From Halobacteriales archaeon QS_6_64_34 (GTDB lineage: Archaea > Halobacteriota > Halobacteria > Halobacteriales > Haloarculaceae), in contig PXRT01000007.1 of NCBI GenBank assembly GCA_003020925.1, forward strand, positions 11,248 to 75,247: DNA of 64,000 bases, given 5' to 3'. Below are positions 61,486 through 64,000 of this stretch, in pieces (positions within the stretch are counted from its first letter, which is position 1; every line of letters starts with the position of its first letter). Position numbers and translations under genes: made by a program. The notes under the pieces were generated by a model. It was not told the origin of the DNA. It ran no database searches and saw only the letters and a program-made list of their open reading frames with translations.

Positions 61486-62058
61486 ATGTCTGCACCTCAC
61501 CGGCCGGCGTCCGATCGAGTGGACGAGGCAGCGACACTCCGCGTCCCGTCGCGGGCACGGCTGCTCCGGTCCACTGCGCGGGGCTGTGTCGGGGGGCTCG
61601 CCGCGACGGTCGGCATGACCGTCTACCGAATCCCCGTATTCAGGGCGCTCCCACCAACGGCCGAGTTCTGGGCGCGATACGTCAGCGGTGGCGACGTCGA
61701 ACAGCACTTCGGTCCCGGGCTACTGCTACACGTCCTCTACGGGGTCGTGGGCGGCTTCGTCTACGGGCTGCTGGCGAGCTTCCTCGACGTTCCCGACCCC
61801 GACGCGCGGGAACGGCTGAGCATCCTCGGCGGGCTCGGTTACGGGCTCGCCCTCTCCGTGTTCGGTTCCCGGGTCGTCTTCGTCCGCGTCCTCGGACGCG
61901 AACTCCAGTCGGAGGACGCGCTCGTCTTCCACGTCGGCCACGCCGTCTACGGAGTGACGCTGGGAACGTTCGTCGCCACCAGCGAGGCCGCCGGCGAGGT
62001 CTACCGCGAGAGCGAACGCACCCGACCGGACACCGAGAAACAGCGACGGGGGTCGTAA
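61486..62058 (+). CDS. Membrane-associated hypothetical protein
   Basis: ARYVSGGDVEQHFGPGLLLHVLYGVVGGFVYGLLASFLD; TM segments. Confidence 0.7.
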   Translation: MSAPHRPASDRVDEAATLRVPSRARLLRSTARGCVGGLAATVGMTVYRIPVFRALPPTAEFWARYVSGGDVEQHFGPGLLLHVLYGVVGGFVYGLLASFLDVPDPDARERLSILGGLGYGLALSVFGSRVVFVRVLGRELQSEDALVFHVGHAVYGVTLGTFVATSEAAGEVYRESERTRPDTEKQRRGS

Positions 62059-62076
62059 CGCACGCAGCGGTCGCTC

Positions 62077-62433
62077 TCAGTCGTCGTTCGGGATGCCTTC
62101 GGCGACGGCCATGTCGTCAACGCTGAGGTCGTCTGCCGAACTCCGCATGACGAACCGCTTTCTGGCGAGGTCGGCGGCGTAAATCACCGTCTCGAGGATG
62201 ATGAGGGTGTCCCCGGGGGGGTCGCGCCCGGGACAGCGTCTGGATTATTTCCTGGTTGTAGAACGCGAGGCTGCGGGAGAACGCGTAGCTCCCGCCTCAA
62301 GCTATATGAACCCGACCGGCGGCACCGAGACCAACACCATCAGCGCCAGCCCGACGTTCCAGCACCGGAACGACGTCCGGAGCCAGGAGCCGTCCCAGCA
62401 TTCGGGCTTGATGGCGTCGATGAGGTACTGACG
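62077..62433 (-). pseudogene. Decayed 3' remnant of a NorB-like nitric oxide reductase large subunit
   Basis: Reverse-strand RQYLIDAIKPECWDGSWLRTSFRCWNVGLALMVLVSVPPVGFI* then (shifted frame) YAFSRSLAFYNQEIIQTL and DTLIILETVIYAADLARKRFVMRSSADD...; stop and frameshifts. Confidence 0.6.
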
Positions 62434-62765
62434 GTCAGGCGTCACAACCCTCCCGACAAGAGTGTGGCACCTATATCTCTGGACGCGCCGGCCTCATCTC
62501 GACGGTGTCGAGCGCGCCGACGCTCGTCGAGATTGTGCTAGTCGACTCGGTATTTCGGTGGCTCGCATTTAGGCGAGCCCCCCGGCGGTTCGCCGACGGG
62601 ATTGTGGTCGTATTCCATAGGTAGGGGTACCGGCCCGCGGGAGTGCCGCGGGTCGTCCGCGGATCACGCTATCCATCAAAGACCTCCGGCTAGTCTACAC
62701 CGCGTGTTCACGGCGTGTCCCTCCGAGTAAGATTTAAGCCAACTACCGTGGGCTTCCAGGTGACG

Positions 62766-62993
62766 ATGCAACGACTACAGAATCACGACGGTTCGGATCT
62801 CGCGACGATTCCGAAAGGGGACTTGGAGCGAGATATACTGTTTGATGACGACAGGCAACCCATGGATGATGTTACCCTTGTGGTGGACCGGCTCGACGAG
62901 AAGGTCTACGTGATCCGATCCTGTGACGGCGACGTGCCCGAGCTGGCAGAGTATGAGGTTATCCAGCGGTTGGCTGCCCACCAGATGCTTTAG
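62766..62993 (+). CDS. AbrB-like (DUF8053-like) small haloarchaeal protein
   Basis: MQRLQNHDGSDLATIPKGDLERDILFDDDRQPMDDVTLVVDRLDEKVYVIRSCDGDVPELAEYEVIQRLAAHQML. Confidence 0.55.
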   Translation: MQRLQNHDGSDLATIPKGDLERDILFDDDRQPMDDVTLVVDRLDEKVYVIRSCDGDVPELAEYEVIQRLAAHQML

Positions 62994-63228
62994 CAGAATT
63001 CGCCGACGCCACGGGCAGATTGATGAACAAGGAGATGAACCGGAAGGCATTTCGCCTGAGTCAGGTCGCCGCCTTCGGCATCATCGCGCGCTTGATTGGC
63101 TTTCAGCCCCGTTAGGTAGATACTGGTTCTAATAAGGGCTTGAAATCAAAGATACCTACTTGATCAGTAATGGCAACAGAATATCGGCTGTTGTGTTATT
63201 TTAATTTACAATTCAGCAGTAGTTTTTA

Positions 63229-63942
63229 ATGGTGCGAACCTCCACCATTAGATGCATGGTGACGTTGGAAGTCGGAATTTGGCAAACGGGCGAGTTAACA
63301 AACGATTTGGATAGTGTGGGTAATAAGTGGTCAGGTGCTGCTAGAGTGAAAACCTACCTAGAGGGGGCATTCAGTCACTCAGGGAACCCTCATAGCATAA
63401 ATGCGTCAGTGATGACTGAAAAAATTCCAGCACCCACAGAACATGTAACTGAAAGCTTCACCGCAGATTACCCATGTGACCGCTCATTTGAACTATCTTA
63501 CGACAATCTAAATCAGTGGTGGGAGGATTACATAAAATGTAATATTACTGACAAAGAAGATTGTGTTCTGTTGCTCACCAATAGAGATTCTGGTGCAGGG
63601 CTCTGTACTAGCAGCCACTACGCAACCGCTGAAGGAGGTTTTGATATGGGTATGGCACCTGGAAACTATGAACGATATGGCGATGGAGATGAATTTTCAA
63701 GTCTGTCAACTGCACTCCATGAAGCCGGTCATGCTTTCTTAGGAAAAAGCACTGAATTTGAGCATAATGCGGGTACTGTAGTCCGAACTACTACGGGTGT
63801 ACATCGAACGCCCTTTGGTGATGACGGGATGACAGAAGATGCTTGTGGTAATTCAGTACCTTATGATTGGCATCATTCAGGCCATCAAGCGTTATATTTC
63901 AATCCAGACTGTACAGTAAATCATATAGAACATACAGACTAA
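63229..63942 (+). CDS. Zincin-like (HEAGH) cysteine-containing accessory protein
   Basis: ALHEAGHAFLGKSTEFEHNAGTV zinc-protease-like motif; low GC; alternative start at 63256. Confidence 0.6.
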   Translation: MVRTSTIRCMVTLEVGIWQTGELTNDLDSVGNKWSGAARVKTYLEGAFSHSGNPHSINASVMTEKIPAPTEHVTESFTADYPCDRSFELSYDNLNQWWEDYIKCNITDKEDCVLLLTNRDSGAGLCTSSHYATAEGGFDMGMAPGNYERYGDGDEFSSLSTALHEAGHAFLGKSTEFEHNAGTVVRTTTGVHRTPFGDDGMTEDACGNSVPYDWHHSGHQALYFNPDCTVNHIEHTD

Positions 63943-63952
63943 AGTAATAACG

Positions 63953-64000
63953 ATGTCAAAGAATTCAAGTAGACGAGAAATGCTGAAAAGAGGTGGTATC
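63953..64000 (+). CDS. N-terminus of a Tat-signal protein (truncated by window)
   Basis: MSKNSSRREMLKRGGI...; RREMLK twin-Arg motif. Confidence 0.55.
   Translation, partial: MSKNSSRREMLKRGGI

Noticed and set aside
62198-62431. 77-aa plus ORF
   Set aside because: Antisense to the NorB-like remnant.

Overview
This is a haloarchaeal (class Halobacteria) chromosomal window: high GC, acidic proteome, Tat-type signals. Most of it is ordinary core genome. The left third carries a minus-strand rpoH-rpoB2-rpoB1-rpoA1-rpoA2-nusA-like-rps12-rps7 cluster; the rpoA2 gene contains a 200-aa mini-intein. Other core content: bioY/ECF biotin transporter genes, F420 genes (cofE, mer), a MoxR/DUF58/transglutaminase operon, engB, a NOG1-type GTPase, hisE, pdxT, ribE, ABCE1 with an EMC6-like gene, a PINc-KH ATPase, an M32 carboxypeptidase, an E1-like protein, sepF, an ABC exporter and an RNB nuclease. 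tRNA-Asp, tRNA-Val and tRNA-Phe are present. The most unusual features are four. (1) A dispersed repeat family has three copies ending in the same approx. 40-bp module at almost the same distance (about 48-51 nt) upstream of unrelated start codons, and in one copy the adjacent interior is inverted relative to that module. (2) tRNA-Asp and tRNA-Phe each have an exact 24-bp copy of their 3' end just downstream, embedded in an imperfect palindrome. (3) A lone TnpB has a reRNA/omegaRNA-like structured 3' end. (4) Low-GC accessory patches carry a PD-(D/E)XK nuclease, a Tat lipoprotein, a cysteine-rich zincin-like protein and a decayed norB-like remnant. All family calls come from reading the sequence; no database search was run.
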